A DNA stretch of 64,000 nt from Kiloniellaceae bacterium (GTDB lineage: Bacteria; Pseudomonadota; Alphaproteobacteria; Kiloniellales; J153), in NCBI GenBank assembly GCA_021776175.1, contig JAJFGJ010000029.1, forward strand, positions 57,255 through 121,254, written 5' to 3'. This document shows, one piece after another, positions 1-8,529 of this stretch; the stretch's first letter is position 1, and every line of letters starts with the position of its first letter. A program made the position numbers and the translations under genes. Below the pieces are notes generated by a model. It was not told the DNA's origin and made no database searches. It saw only the letters and a list, made by a program, of their open reading frames with translations.

Positions 1-340
1 CCCGTAAATCGAAGCTGGCATCCAGCCGCTCGGGCTTGGAAGCCATCAGAATCAACTTACCCGCGTTCGGCTCGGTCAGGGCGACCGTGTAGGCGCCGAC
101 GTGAGATAGCAGCTCGCGCCCCAATTCCTCGCTGACCATGTTGTCCGGGGTCGCCTCGAGCGCGAGGATGGCCAAGTGCGCGTCGCCCAAACGATTTTGC
201 AGGTAGGTCAGGCGAAAGCGGCCGACGGAGGGCGCGAAAATCAGGACTTCCGCCAGCATCACGAACGCGATTGTCAGCAGTAGAAGCTTTGCCGACAGGC
301 TCTTGGCCAGCGGCGGGAGTCTAATCTTGGTCACCGTCAT
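1..340 (-). CDS. Sensor histidine kinase, N-terminal part (cut by window edge)
   Basis: The reverse strand reads open from an ATG at 340 to the window edge, giving about 113 residues. They begin with a basic N-terminus and one hydrophobic segment (about residues 18-38, around LLLLTIAFVMLAEVLIF), followed by a soluble extracytoplasmic-type region. This looks like the N-terminal sensor region of alphaproteobacterial membrane histidine kinases. No kinase motif lies inside the window, so the class call is inference from the N-terminal style. The gene points away from the rest of the window. Confidence 0.5.
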   Translation of the reverse strand, partial: MTVTKIRLPPLAKSLSAKLLLLTIAFVMLAEVLIFAPSVGRFRLTYLQNRLGDAHLAILALEATPDNMVSEELGRELLSHVGAYTVALTEPNAGKLILMASKPERLDASFDLR

Positions 341-554
341 GGTCTTACCATACCATGAAGCAGCCGCGCGGGACCATGAAGTGGCCAAGAGGGCATGGCC
401 ACGGCGCGGCAACTAAGGATAGCTAAGTGTGCCTGGCCCCGATCACGTGGGGTGGAAAGATACGGCGCGCCGCTACCGACCAAGGGAGAGGGAGGGTTCG
501 GACGGTAGCGGACGCGCCGGCACCTCAACACGTGAGGACCAACTTCGCGTTAGC

Positions 555-848
555 TTAGTCGGTCGACGCCGCGCAGGGGTTGCAGGGGTTGCACTTGGCC
601 GCCGCACAGGGATTGCAGGGGTTGCATTTGGCCGCCGCACAGGGATTGCAGGGGTTGCACTTGGCCGCCGCGCAGGGGTTGCAAGGATTGCACTTGGCCG
701 CACAGGGGTTGCACTTGGCCGCGCAGGGGTTGCAGGCCGCGGCAACTAAAACCGACGTGCCGGCCGCTTTCGCGCTGGCGTCGGGAAGAGTGGCCGCACC
801 GGTGGCCAGGGTCGCGACGCTGAGCGCCAAAACAGTCTTTCTAATCAT
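555..848 (-). CDS. Secreted Cys-Asn-Pro-Cys repeat peptide
   Basis: This is a 97-residue protein. Residues 1-27 look like a Sec signal peptide (MIRKTV, then a hydrophobic stretch and an Ala-rich cleavage region). The mature part is almost only CNPC modules: two CNPCAAK units followed by four CNPCNPC units separated by AAAK, which gives 16 cysteines in about 58 residues. A perfect AGGAGG lies 6 bases before the ATG, which fixes the start. The repeats are also tandem at DNA level (period about 33 bases). Dense, regularly spaced Cys after an export signal suggests metal binding or a modified periplasmic peptide, but I do not recognise a named family. It lies downstream of a mercuric-reductase-like flavoprotein on the same strand. 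No DUF692-type maturation enzyme is in the window. Confidence 0.75.
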   Translation of the reverse strand: MIRKTVLALSVATLATGAATLPDASAKAAGTSVLVAAACNPCAAKCNPCAAKCNPCNPCAAAKCNPCNPCAAAKCNPCNPCAAAKCNPCNPCAASTD

Positions 849-1072
849 AATTCGCCTCCTAAAGTGAAGTCTTACCGGCGGGTCCGCCGGCCGCGCACCG
901 GGCCTTGGTTAACAGGCAACGCCGCAAGTTTATCGGCGATCGCAAACTTGCCCGGTAAACCGCGCCTCAAGATAATGGCGATTCGGTCCGGTTTTCTCGA
1001 CTCACGTCTGGGCTTTTTGGTTCACATATCCGTGAAAGTTATCGCGAATTTCTCACGAGGCCGCCGCCGCGA

Positions 1073-2497
1073 TCACCCCAGGCGGGCGAGCAGACGGACC
1101 AGCCATTTGGTGCGCGCGCTAAATAGCTTGGGCACGTAAAAGCTGCCGGCGGCGCGCTTGCTGGCCTCGCCCAGGGTCGGGTAGGGCGCGATCATTCCGG
1201 CCAAGGCCGAAACCTTGGACCCTTGCGACATGGCCAGAACCCAGGGCTGGATCAGCTCGCCGGCATGTTCCCCGACGATGGAGGCGCCCAGAATCTTGCC
1301 GTTCGGCGCCGTGATCGCCTTGACCGCGCCCTGGGTTTGGCGCTCCGCCTGGGCCCGGTCGTTCTCGGCGAAGGGCCAGCGCAGAATACGAATATCGCCA
1401 TGGGCCTGGCGCGCGGCCTCCTCGGTCATCCCGACCTGGGCCAGCTCCGGCGCCGTGTAGGTGACCCACGGCAGGGCGCGGATATCGACCTTGGCTGGCC
1501 AGCGGAACAAGGCGTTCTTGATGACGATCCCGGCGTGATATCCCGCCATGTGGGTGAACTGCGGCCCCCCGGCCACGTCGCCGGCGGCGAAAACCCGCGA
1601 ATTCGTCGTGCGCAGGCGGCCATCGACCTTCACCCCGCGGCGGTCGAAGTCGATGCCCGCGGCCTCAAGACCCAAGCCATCGAGATTCGGCGTTCGGCCG
1701 GCGGCGAGCAACAAGGCCGAGCCGGCTATCCAGTCCTCCCGGCCATCGCGCTCGATCTTGACGCCGATACCGCCATCTCGGCGCTCAACCGCGGCGACCT
1801 TGGTGCCTTCGTGAAGGTCGATACCGTCGGCGCGCAGCTTGGCGCGCAGGACCGCGACCAGCTCGGGATCGTCCTTGGGTAGAATATTAGCCATCTCGAC
1901 GATGCTGACCTTGGCGCCGAGAAGCCGGAATGCCTGGCCGAGCTCGCAGCCGATCGGCCCGCCCCCGACGACGATCAGATGATCCGGCCGTTCGGTCAGA
2001 TCGAAGACCGTTTCGTTGGTCAGGAAATCGACCCCATCGAGCCCGGGAATGGGCGGCACCAGAGGCCGCGACCCGGTCGCCACCACATAACGCCGCGCCC
2101 GTATACGCCTGTCCCCCGCCTCGACCTCGCGGGCGTTAACGAAGCGGCCGGCGGATTTCACGACGGTGACGCCGAGACCCTCGAAGCGCTCCACCGAGTC
2201 CATCGGGGCGATGGCGTCGATCACCGCTCTAACGTGGTCGTGGACAGCCTGAAAATCGATCCGCGGCGGGTCGTAATGAACCCCCAGGGCCTGGGCCCGG
2301 CGATGAGCGCTGGCGGCCTTGGCGGCGACCAGCAGGGCCTTGGAGGGGACGCAGCCATAGTTCAGGCAATCGCCCCCCATGGCGGCCTTTTCGATCAAGA
2401 CCGTATCGGCCCCCATCTGCGAGGCGCCCGCGGCGATGGACAAGCCGGCGGAACCGGCGCCGATCACACAGATGTCCGGCGTTAGAATTTCGCTCAT
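1073..2497 (-). CDS. Mercuric-reductase-like FAD/NAD(P) disulfide oxidoreductase
   Basis: This 474-residue protein is a class I pyridine nucleotide-disulfide oxidoreductase. It has an N-terminal FAD-binding GAGSAG (13-18), the redox-active pair C44/C49 in GGDCLNYGCVPSK, an NAD(P)-binding GGGPIG near residue 180, an FAD-binding AAGD segment near 305, and a C-terminal dimerisation domain. It lacks the N-terminal heavy-metal domain and the C-terminal Cys pair of true MerA, and it is not beside a 2-oxoacid dehydrogenase operon. It therefore fits the MerA-like/soluble oxidoreductase group rather than lipoamide dehydrogenase. The upstream neighbour on the same strand is a TVP38/TMEM64 protein, a pairing common in proteobacteria. 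Substrate unknown. Confidence 0.85.
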   Translation of the reverse strand: MSEILTPDICVIGAGSAGLSIAAGASQMGADTVLIEKAAMGGDCLNYGCVPSKALLVAAKAASAHRRAQALGVHYDPPRIDFQAVHDHVRAVIDAIAPMDSVERFEGLGVTVVKSAGRFVNAREVEAGDRRIRARRYVVATGSRPLVPPIPGLDGVDFLTNETVFDLTERPDHLIVVGGGPIGCELGQAFRLLGAKVSIVEMANILPKDDPELVAVLRAKLRADGIDLHEGTKVAAVERRDGGIGVKIERDGREDWIAGSALLLAAGRTPNLDGLGLEAAGIDFDRRGVKVDGRLRTTNSRVFAAGDVAGGPQFTHMAGYHAGIVIKNALFRWPAKVDIRALPWVTYTAPELAQVGMTEEAARQAHGDIRILRWPFAENDRAQAERQTQGAVKAITAPNGKILGASIVGEHAGELIQPWVLAMSQGSKVSALAGMIAPYPTLGEASKRAAGSFYVPKLFSARTKWLVRLLARLG

Positions 2498-2540
2498 ACT
2501 GACCCCATGCGCTCTAGGATTGACCGATGACTCAAGAATC

Positions 2541-2713
2541 CCCTCCCCCCTTGCGGGGGAGGGTGGGGGGAAGCGCGTCCGCGCGTCAAGAGACTCGCTT
2601 TACTGCTCCGGCGCCAGCGCGAGGCAGCAATAATCAAGACAAAAAAGAAATGAGTCGTTTGACGCGCTGTCGCGCTTCCCCCCACCCCAGCCCTCCCCCT
2701 CAAAGGGGGAGGG
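2541..2713. repeat. MITE-like inverted repeat
   Basis: Two imperfect inverted arms lie between the oxidoreductase and the TVP38 gene. The left arm runs from 2541 to about 2600 and holds a G-run/C-run hairpin (CCCTCCCCCC...GGGGGAGGG) followed by GCGCGTCAAGAGACTCG. The right arm runs from about 2652 to 2713 and is its near reverse complement (GAGTCGTTTGACGCG, then CGCGCTTCCCCCCACCC and another C-run/G-run hairpin). It is non-coding and resembles dispersed palindromic elements of alphaproteobacterial intergenic regions. Confidence 0.6.
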
Positions 2714-2737
2714 AGCTCTTATTTTTCGATCGATCCG

Positions 2738-3487
2738 CTAGCCCGCCCCGCCCCGCCCCGCCTTGAATTTCTTATAGGCCACCGGCAGCAGCGCCAAGAC
2801 GGCAAGGCCGGCGATCGGGATCAGAATATCCGGCGTGAACATGATCCGAAGGTCCGGGGTGCCGCCCGCGTCCAGGACCGCCCCCAGCCCATTGCCCAGG
2901 CTGGCGAAGACAAAGGTGCCGGGGATGATGCCGAAAAAGGTCGCGATCACGTAGTCGCGAAGCGACACGCCCAGGAACGCCGGCACCAAATTAACCAACC
3001 AAAATGGGAACAAGGGTATCAAGCGCAGCACGAAGAGGTAATTCAGGGCGTTTTCCCGGAAACCTTCCTCCATGCGGCGCAGGGCCGGGCCCGCCTTGGC
3101 CCGCAGCATGCCGCCCAAGGCCGTGCGCGCGGCCAGGAACACGCCGCTTGCCCCGAGTGTGGCCCCGACCACGACGCAAACCGCGGCCGGCACGGTTCCG
3201 AACAGAAAACCCGCCACCACGGTGAGCAGGGCGCCGCCGGGAATCGAGAACGCCACGATCAGGGCGTAGATCGCAACGAAGCTCAGGCCGGCGAGCAAGG
3301 CGTTTTCCTCGACCCGGCCCGCCAGCCAGCCGCGATGCTCGCGCAGGGCGTCGAGCCCGATAAAGCGGTCCAAGCCGAGGACGAAGAACAGCACCAGGCC
3401 CGCGCCCAGGATCGCCAAGGGTCCCAATCGGTAAAGCAGCCGCCCTTTTTTAGAGGCCTGGCCGGTTGATCCGGTCATGGCATTCAT
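2738..3487 (-). CDS. TVP38/TMEM64 (DedA/VTT-type) membrane protein
   Basis: This 249-residue protein has a hydrophobic segment near 18-40 and several more between 60 and 240, with a re-entrant-type region rich in Gly and Phe (GGALLTVVAGFLFGTVPA, near 84-101). The segment FVLRLIPLFPFWLVNLVPA (about 152-170) is typical of the TVP38/VTT (SNARE-associated) family. Members are inner-membrane proteins linked to lipid handling. In proteobacteria they often neighbour a MerA-like flavoprotein, as here, with a repeat-filled 240-base gap between the two. Substrate and role are not known from sequence. Confidence 0.85.
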   Translation of the reverse strand: MNAMTGSTGQASKKGRLLYRLGPLAILGAGLVLFFVLGLDRFIGLDALREHRGWLAGRVEENALLAGLSFVAIYALIVAFSIPGGALLTVVAGFLFGTVPAAVCVVVGATLGASGVFLAARTALGGMLRAKAGPALRRMEEGFRENALNYLFVLRLIPLFPFWLVNLVPAFLGVSLRDYVIATFFGIIPGTFVFASLGNGLGAVLDAGGTPDLRIMFTPDILIPIAGLAVLALLPVAYKKFKAGRGGAG

Positions 3488-3661
3488 TCGTCCTTCCCCA
3501 CGGCACCCGGAAATGCTGGCCCCCGCCGGCCGGCCGGGCCCGCCTTTCTAGTATCACATCTTGGCATCGGCTAGTAACCTTGGCGTGAAGCACCCGTCCC
3601 GGCGGGTCAAGCGCGCACCCGTAAGGCGGCCCGCATCGCGCGGATTCCAGCGCATGATCCG

Positions 3662-3690
3662 TTGACAGACCGGGTGGCGGCCCGTATACA
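3662..3690 (+). promoter_or_regulatory. Sigma70-type promoter for the rpmH operon
   Basis: TTGACA at 3662-3667 and TATACA at 3685-3690 are separated by 17 bases, close to the housekeeping consensus. The site lies 42 bases before the L34 start on the correct strand. It is the best promoter match I found in the window and would drive rpmH-rnpA-yidD and perhaps yidC. Confidence 0.7.
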
Positions 3691-3731
3691 GCCAGCCGGA
3701 TTTCAAGCTTCCCGACACCGGAGAAAATAAC

Positions 3732-3866
3732 GTGAAGCGCACCTATCAACCAAGTGTGCTCGTCCGCAAGCGCCGTCACGGCTTTCGGGCCCGCATGGCG
3801 ACCGTGGGCGGCCGCAATGTCATCGCGCGCCGGCGCGCCAAGGGTCGTAAGCGCCTCTCAGCTTAA
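3732..3866 (+). CDS. rpmH: 50S ribosomal protein L34
   Basis: This 44-residue, very basic protein has the L34 signature: KRTYQPS at the start, [11 protein letters not shown] in the middle and [18 protein letters not shown] at the end. The start codon is GTG at 3732. It is a structural protein of the large ribosomal subunit. The conserved pairing rpmH-rnpA follows directly, with a 12-base gap, and a strong promoter lies just upstream. Confidence 0.97.
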   Translation: MKRTYQPSVLVRKRRHGFRARMATVGGRNVIARRRAKGRKRLSA

Positions 3867-3878
3867 GCCGCTATCGCT

Positions 3879-4319
3879 ATGATGCCTTCCATCGGACGGC
3901 TGAAAAAGCGGCCTGACTTCCTCAAAGTGGCTGCCGCGCGCACGAAATGGGTAACTCCCGGCCTGATTCTTCAGGCCCGTCGGCGTCCCGCGCCCGGCGG
4001 ACCGGACGAAGGCCGTGAGGCGGACGAAGGCCATGAGGCAGGCAAGGACCGCGCGGTCCGGGTCGGGTTCACGGTCAGCCGAAAGGTCGGCAACGCGGTC
4101 CAGCGGAATCGGGCCCGGCGCCGGCTGCGGGCGGTGGCGCGGGCGGTCCTGCCGGATCGTGGGCGCGCCGGCACCGATTACGTCTTGATTGGACGCCGCG
4201 CGACGCTGGAGCGGCCCTACGGGGCGCTGAGTGAGGATTTGCGCGAGGCGCTGGAGCGCATCGGCAAATCGGGAAAATCGCGCCGGAGTACCGCGGCGGT
4301 GAAGGTGAGGCGCGAATGA
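3879..4319 (+). CDS. rnpA: Ribonuclease P protein component
   Basis: This 146-residue basic protein is the protein subunit of RNase P, which assists the catalytic RNA in removing tRNA 5' leaders. The N-terminus ([13 protein letters not shown]) and the core [28 protein letters not shown] (about 60-88, containing the RNR motif) are diagnostic. Between them, at about residues 36-58, is an unusual Glu/Gly/Asp-rich insert ([15 protein letters not shown]) built from an imperfect short repeat. Its last four bases overlap the start of yidD. The start could be either Met of the MM pair. Confidence 0.93.
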   Translation: MMPSIGRLKKRPDFLKVAAARTKWVTPGLILQARRRPAPGGPDEGREADEGHEAGKDRAVRVGFTVSRKVGNAVQRNRARRRLRAVARAVLPDRGRAGTDYVLIGRRATLERPYGALSEDLREALERIGKSGKSRRSTAAVKVRRE

Positions 4320-4609
4320 AAGTCCTGAAGATCGTGGCCGTCGGCATGATACGCGGCTATCAGTGGTTCATCCGGCCGATCCTGCCCATGTCTTGCCGTT
4401 TTTGGCCGAGTTGTTCCCACTACGCGATCGAGGCGGTCCAACGCCACGGCGTGCTGCGCGGCGGCGGCCTCTCGGTGTGGCGAATTCTGCGCTGCAATCC
4501 CTGGGGCGGCTCCGGCATCGACCCGGTGCCGGACCATGTCTCTCCTCTTTTGCGGTCTAAGCGTTCGCGTGGGCACACTTGCGCCGCCCACGGTCACGAC
4601 CATATTTGA
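4316..4609 (+). CDS. yidD: Membrane protein insertion efficiency factor YidD
   Basis: This 97-residue protein has the YidD signature: a short amphipathic N-terminus, then [20 protein letters not shown] (15-34), HYAIEA and [18 protein letters not shown]. The three conserved Cys (positions 27, 33 and 60) are present. The family is a small inner-membrane-associated factor that aids YidC-dependent insertion, and the gene lies in the standard place between rnpA and yidC. The tail after PDHV (about 22 residues) is a variable extension. Confidence 0.93.
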   Translation: MKVLKIVAVGMIRGYQWFIRPILPMSCRFWPSCSHYAIEAVQRHGVLRGGGLSVWRILRCNPWGGSGIDPVPDHVSPLLRSKRSRGHTCAAHGHDHI

Positions 4610-4645
4610 ACGGCCGAGCCCCTAGCCAGGACCTAAGTACCATCC

Positions 4646-6430
4646 ATGGATCAAAAAAATCTAATCCTGGCGATTGTCCTCTCAGTCGCCATCTTGCTCG
4701 GCTTTCAGCTTCTTGTCGGCGAGCAACACGTCGCCCCGCCGCAGGGCGGACCGGAGGCGACTCAAAGCGCCGGGGGTGTTTCGGCACCTAGCGCCGGGGG
4801 GACGACCCCGCCCAGCGCTCCGGTAGCCGCCGCGCCGGGCGGGGTCAGCGTGCCGACGGCGGGCGGGGCGCCAGCCATTCCCGCCGTGCCGGCCGAGGTG
4901 ACCCGCGCGGAGGTCATCACCAAGGGCGCGCGGGTCGCCATAGAAACGCCGACCTTGCGCGGTTCCATAGCGCTCCTCGGCGCGCGTATCGACGATCTGA
5001 CCCTGATCGGATACCGCGAGACCATCGACCCGGACAGCAATGAGATCGTTCTGTTGTCGCCGCAAGGCGCGGAAAACCCATATTTCGCGGATTTCGGCTG
5101 GACCGGCGCCGGCGTGGCCCTGCCGAACGCGGAAACGCTGTGGCGCGCCGATGCCGGCGTTCTCACCCCGGATCAACCGGTCACCCTATCCTGGGACAAC
5201 GGCGCCGGTTTGCGTTTCGAGACTTTGTATAAGATCGACGAGAACTACCTTTTCACGGTCACGCAGCGGGTCTTCAACACCTCCGGCGCGGCGGTGACCC
5301 TGCTTCCCTACGGCTTGATATCGCGGACCAACACGCCCGACATTCTGGGCTTTTATATTCTCCATGAGGGTTTGCTCGGGGTCTTCGACGACGTGCTCAA
5401 GGAAGTCGATTACAGCGATTTGAGCGATGACGGCCCGGTTCAAGTGGCGACGACCGGCGGTTGGCTGGGCATCACCGACAAGTATTGGCTGGTCGCCCTG
5501 GTCCCGGACCAGAAAAAGAAGGTCAATACGCGCTTCCTCCACGACGGAAGCAGCGGCGTCGACAAATACCAGACCGATTTCCTCTATGACGGCACCAACA
5601 TCGTGCCCGGCGCGGCGGCCGAGGTCACCAGCCACCTTTTCGCCGGGGCCAAGAAAGTCCTGCTGCTCGACCAATACGAGGAAGATTACGGCTTCGCGCA
5701 GTTCGACCTATCGGTCGATTTCGGCTGGTTCTATTTCCTGACCAAGCCGTTGTTCTATGCGCTTCATTTTCTCGCCGAACAAATCGGTAATTTCGGGGTC
5801 GCGATCCTGATCCTGACCGTCGGCGTCAAGCTGGTGTTCTTCCCCCTGGCCAACAAGTCCTATGTTTCCATGGCCAAGATGCGCAAGCTGCAACCCGAGC
5901 AGATCAAGCTGAAAGAACGCTTCGGCGAGGATAAGCAACGCCTGAATCAGGAAATGATGGCGCTTTATAAGAAAGAAGGCGCCAACCCCTTAGCGGGGTG
6001 CCTGCCGATCCTGGTCCAGATTCCGGTGTTCTTCGCCCTCTACAAGGTCATGTTCGTCACCATAGAAATGCGCCACGCGCCGTTTTTCGGTTGGATTCAG
6101 GATCTCTCGGCCCACGATCCGACTTCGATCCTGAACGGTTTTGGGATCTTGCCCTGGGACGTGCCGCAACTTGGCGCCCTGGACGTCATCAGCATCGGTG
6201 TGTGGCCCCTGCTCATGGGTATCTCCATGTTCCTGCAGCAACGCTTGAACCCGCAGCCGCCGGATCCGATTCAGGCCAAGATTTTCCTCTTCATGCCGAT
6301 CATCTTCACCTTCCTGCTGGCCCGCTTCCCGGCCGGATTGGTGATCTATTGGACCTGGAACAACCTGCTTTCCATCACCCAGCAATACATCATCATGCGG
6401 CGCCTAGGCGTGCGCATCGGCCGGACGTGA
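4646..6430 (+). CDS. yidC: Membrane protein insertase YidC
   Basis: This 594-residue protein starts with an N-terminal transmembrane segment (7-25), then an Ala/Pro/Gly-rich linker (about 30-85), the periplasmic beta-sandwich domain (about 90-355) and the Oxa1-type core. The core contains NFGVAILILTVGVKLVFFPL, the basic cytoplasmic loop (AKMRKLQPEQIKLKERFGED), NPLAGCLPILVQIPVFFALYKV and the C-terminal WNNLLSITQQYIIMRRLG. It inserts and folds inner-membrane proteins, alone or with SecYEG. The gene overlaps engB by three bases (GTGA). Confidence 0.97.
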   Translation: MDQKNLILAIVLSVAILLGFQLLVGEQHVAPPQGGPEATQSAGGVSAPSAGGTTPPSAPVAAAPGGVSVPTAGGAPAIPAVPAEVTRAEVITKGARVAIETPTLRGSIALLGARIDDLTLIGYRETIDPDSNEIVLLSPQGAENPYFADFGWTGAGVALPNAETLWRADAGVLTPDQPVTLSWDNGAGLRFETLYKIDENYLFTVTQRVFNTSGAAVTLLPYGLISRTNTPDILGFYILHEGLLGVFDDVLKEVDYSDLSDDGPVQVATTGGWLGITDKYWLVALVPDQKKKVNTRFLHDGSSGVDKYQTDFLYDGTNIVPGAAAEVTSHLFAGAKKVLLLDQYEEDYGFAQFDLSVDFGWFYFLTKPLFYALHFLAEQIGNFGVAILILTVGVKLVFFPLANKSYVSMAKMRKLQPEQIKLKERFGEDKQRLNQEMMALYKKEGANPLAGCLPILVQIPVFFALYKVMFVTIEMRHAPFFGWIQDLSAHDPTSILNGFGILPWDVPQLGALDVISIGVWPLLMGISMFLQQRLNPQPPDPIQAKIFLFMPIIFTFLLARFPAGLVIYWTWNNLLSITQQYIIMRRLGVRIGRT

Positions 6431-7146
6431 GCGGCGAAGACGGCACCGCCGGCGTACAACAAGGCGCGCTTGCCGCTTACCAAAGCCCCTACGAGCCCAC
6501 GCCGGCGGAGATCGAAGCCGGGCGGTATCTTTTCGCCCAGGCCTGCACCTTCCTGGGCGCGGCCGCCGACGATAGCTGGATGCCGCGTACCGGGGTCAGC
6601 GAAATCGCTTTCGCCGGGCGCTCCAATGTCGGCAAGTCGAGCCTGGTCAACGCCCTGACCGGGCGCAAGACCCTGGCCCGCACCTCGAACACGCCGGGGC
6701 GCACGCGCCAACTCAACTTCTTCGACCTGGGCGGCCGCCTGGTCCTGACCGACCTTCCCGGATACGGCTACGCGCGGGCGGCGAAAACCGACGTCCAGCG
6801 CTGGTCCGCGCTCAGCGAGCGTTACCTGAAGGGCCGGCCGCAGCTACGCCGTGTGCTGTTGCTGATCGACGCGCGCCACGGCCTCAAGGATACCGACCGG
6901 CATATCATGGCGGGCCTGGACGTCGCGGCGGTGTCCTATCAAATCGTCTTCACCAAGGCCGACAAGCTGACCGCCGGTGCCTTGGCCGAAAATCTGGAGA
7001 CCACGGGCAAGGAATTGGCGCGCCATGCCGCCGCCCACCCCGACATCGCGGTCACCAGCGCCAACGCGGGCACCGGCATCGCGGAACTTCGCGCCATCTT
7101 AACCGCCTTCGCGGAAGATGTGGCGGTTCCGCGCGAAGATCACTAG
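6427..7146 (+). CDS. engB: Ribosome biogenesis GTPase YihA/EngB
   Basis: This 239-residue TRAFAC GTPase has G1 [10 protein letters not shown]2 around [10 protein letters not shown]3 DLPGYGYA, G4 TKAD and G5-like TSA. EngB is needed for large-subunit assembly. The reading frame is open far upstream inside yidC, but the GTG at 6427, which overlaps the yidC stop, gives a normal family length and translational coupling, so I chose it. argB follows 10 bases later. Confidence 0.95.
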   Translation: MSGEDGTAGVQQGALAAYQSPYEPTPAEIEAGRYLFAQACTFLGAAADDSWMPRTGVSEIAFAGRSNVGKSSLVNALTGRKTLARTSNTPGRTRQLNFFDLGGRLVLTDLPGYGYARAAKTDVQRWSALSERYLKGRPQLRRVLLLIDARHGLKDTDRHIMAGLDVAAVSYQIVFTKADKLTAGALAENLETTGKELARHAAAHPDIAVTSANAGTGIAELRAILTAFAEDVAVPREDH

Positions 7147-7156
7147 GCTTGCAGTC

Positions 7157-8065
7157 ATGAGTCGGAAAAGTTTCTCGGACACCAAGAACTGGCTGCGCAC
7201 GGCGCGCACCATCAGCGAAGCCTTGCCCTTCATGCGCCGCTATGCCGGGCAGACCTTCGTCATAAAATACGGCGGCCACGCCATGGGCGATCCGGAGTTG
7301 GCGGAAGTCTTCGCCAAGGACATCGTGTTGATGAAGCAGGTCGGGATCCATCCGGTGGTCGTTCACGGCGGCGGTCCGCAAATCGGACAGATGCTGGAGC
7401 GCCTGAAAATCCAGAGCGAATTCGTCGATGGCCTGCGCGTGACCGACGCCGCGACCGTGGATATCGTCGAGATGGTGCTGTCGGGCAACATCAACAAAGC
7501 CATCGTCAACGCCATCAACAGCGCCGGCGGCACCGCCATAGGACTATCGGGCAAGGACGGCGGCTTGATCCAGGCGGCACGCCTGCGCCGCAAAGTGCGC
7601 GACCCGGAATCGAATATCGAAAAAGTGCTCGACCTGGGATACGTCGGCGAACCGGAACATATCAAGCCAAGTATCCTGACCGCCCTGGAACAATCGGGCA
7701 TGATCCCGGTCATCGCCCCCATCGGCGCCGGCGAGAACGGCGAGACCTATAACATCAACGCCGACACGGTCGCGGGCGCGATCGCCAGCGCCATCGGCGC
7801 GGCGCGGCTGTTGATGCTGACCGATGTCACCGGCGTCCTGGACAAGGCGGGGGAACTGGTCACCGACCTGACGGTGGAGAAAACCCAGGCCCTGTGCGCC
7901 GACGGAACCATCTCCGGCGGCATGATTCCCAAGGTGGAAACCTGCATCGCGGCGGTTCAAAGCGGCGTCGAGGCCGCCGTGATCCTGGACGGCCGCGTGC
8001 CGCACACCCTGTTGCTGGAAATCTTCACCCACGGCGGCATCGGGACCCTGATCAAGCGGACTTAA
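7157..8065 (+). CDS. argB: Acetylglutamate kinase
   Basis: This 302-residue amino-acid kinase family protein catalyses the second step of arginine synthesis, ATP-dependent phosphorylation of N-acetylglutamate. Visible motifs are [11 protein letters not shown] (near 34-44), [11 protein letters not shown] (near 70-80), GLSGKDGG and the C-terminal [19 protein letters not shown]. The ATG at 7157 ([12 protein letters not shown]) is the usual start; 13 in-frame upstream codons overlap engB. Placement after engB is conserved in alphaproteobacteria. Confidence 0.97.
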   Translation: MSRKSFSDTKNWLRTARTISEALPFMRRYAGQTFVIKYGGHAMGDPELAEVFAKDIVLMKQVGIHPVVVHGGGPQIGQMLERLKIQSEFVDGLRVTDAATVDIVEMVLSGNINKAIVNAINSAGGTAIGLSGKDGGLIQAARLRRKVRDPESNIEKVLDLGYVGEPEHIKPSILTALEQSGMIPVIAPIGAGENGETYNINADTVAGAIASAIGAARLLMLTDVTGVLDKAGELVTDLTVEKTQALCADGTISGGMIPKVETCIAAVQSGVEAAVILDGRVPHTLLLEIFTHGGIGTLIKRT

Positions 8066-8529
8066 GCGCGCGGCGTTTTCACAACCATAGGGCCGTCATC
8101 CCGGACTTGATCCGGGATCCATCGCGCCGCGATCCAAGCATCGAACAGGTGGATACATGGATCCCGGATCAAGTCCGGGATGACGTTGTGAGTTTGCGCC
8201 GCCCCTTCCTCTATAGGGTCAAGCCCAAGGGAGACCGGTTATAAATAGAGCGGCGAGATGATTTCTATTGCATCCCGAGAGCTTGATCGTCGCCATCGCA
8301 GCCGGGACATGGAAACCGCGTCCCCTCTCCCGCCGGGAGAGGGATTCTTCGCGCCCGCTAGTCCCCGCCCAGGGGATAGCCGGTGCCGTCCCCATCGGCA
8401 CCGCCGGTCATATGGCGATAGCTCCACAGATAGTAATTCACCCGCCATTTCGATAACCTTCGGAAAATCACGACACGACATAGCTGGGCGTTACCATGTG
8501 CACGGCGAGAAAGTGACGATGGCCACGCG
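8066..8529. other. Non-coding gap with REP-type elements
   Basis: This 464-base gap between argB and the AEC transporter has no convincing gene. It holds a perfect 29-base inverted pair (8094-8185) and a separate perfect hairpin, CCCTCTCCCGCCGGGAGAGG at 8323, whose core recurs elsewhere in the window. The rest shows nothing I can name. Confidence 0.7.
8094..8185. repeat. REP-type inverted pair (family A, copy 1)
   Basis: Arms at 8094-8122 and 8157-8185 are perfect reverse complements over 29 bases. Each arm contains the core CGTCATCCCGGACTTGATCC, itself a small palindrome (CCCGGACTTGATCCGGG). The same core and paired arrangement recurs at 26275-26360. The element lies just after argB and may act as a terminator as well as a dispersed repeat. 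Confidence 0.8.

Noticed and set aside
580..745. CRISPR-like repeat array
   Set aside because: The repeats are tandem with no unique spacers and encode the CNPC modules in one frame.
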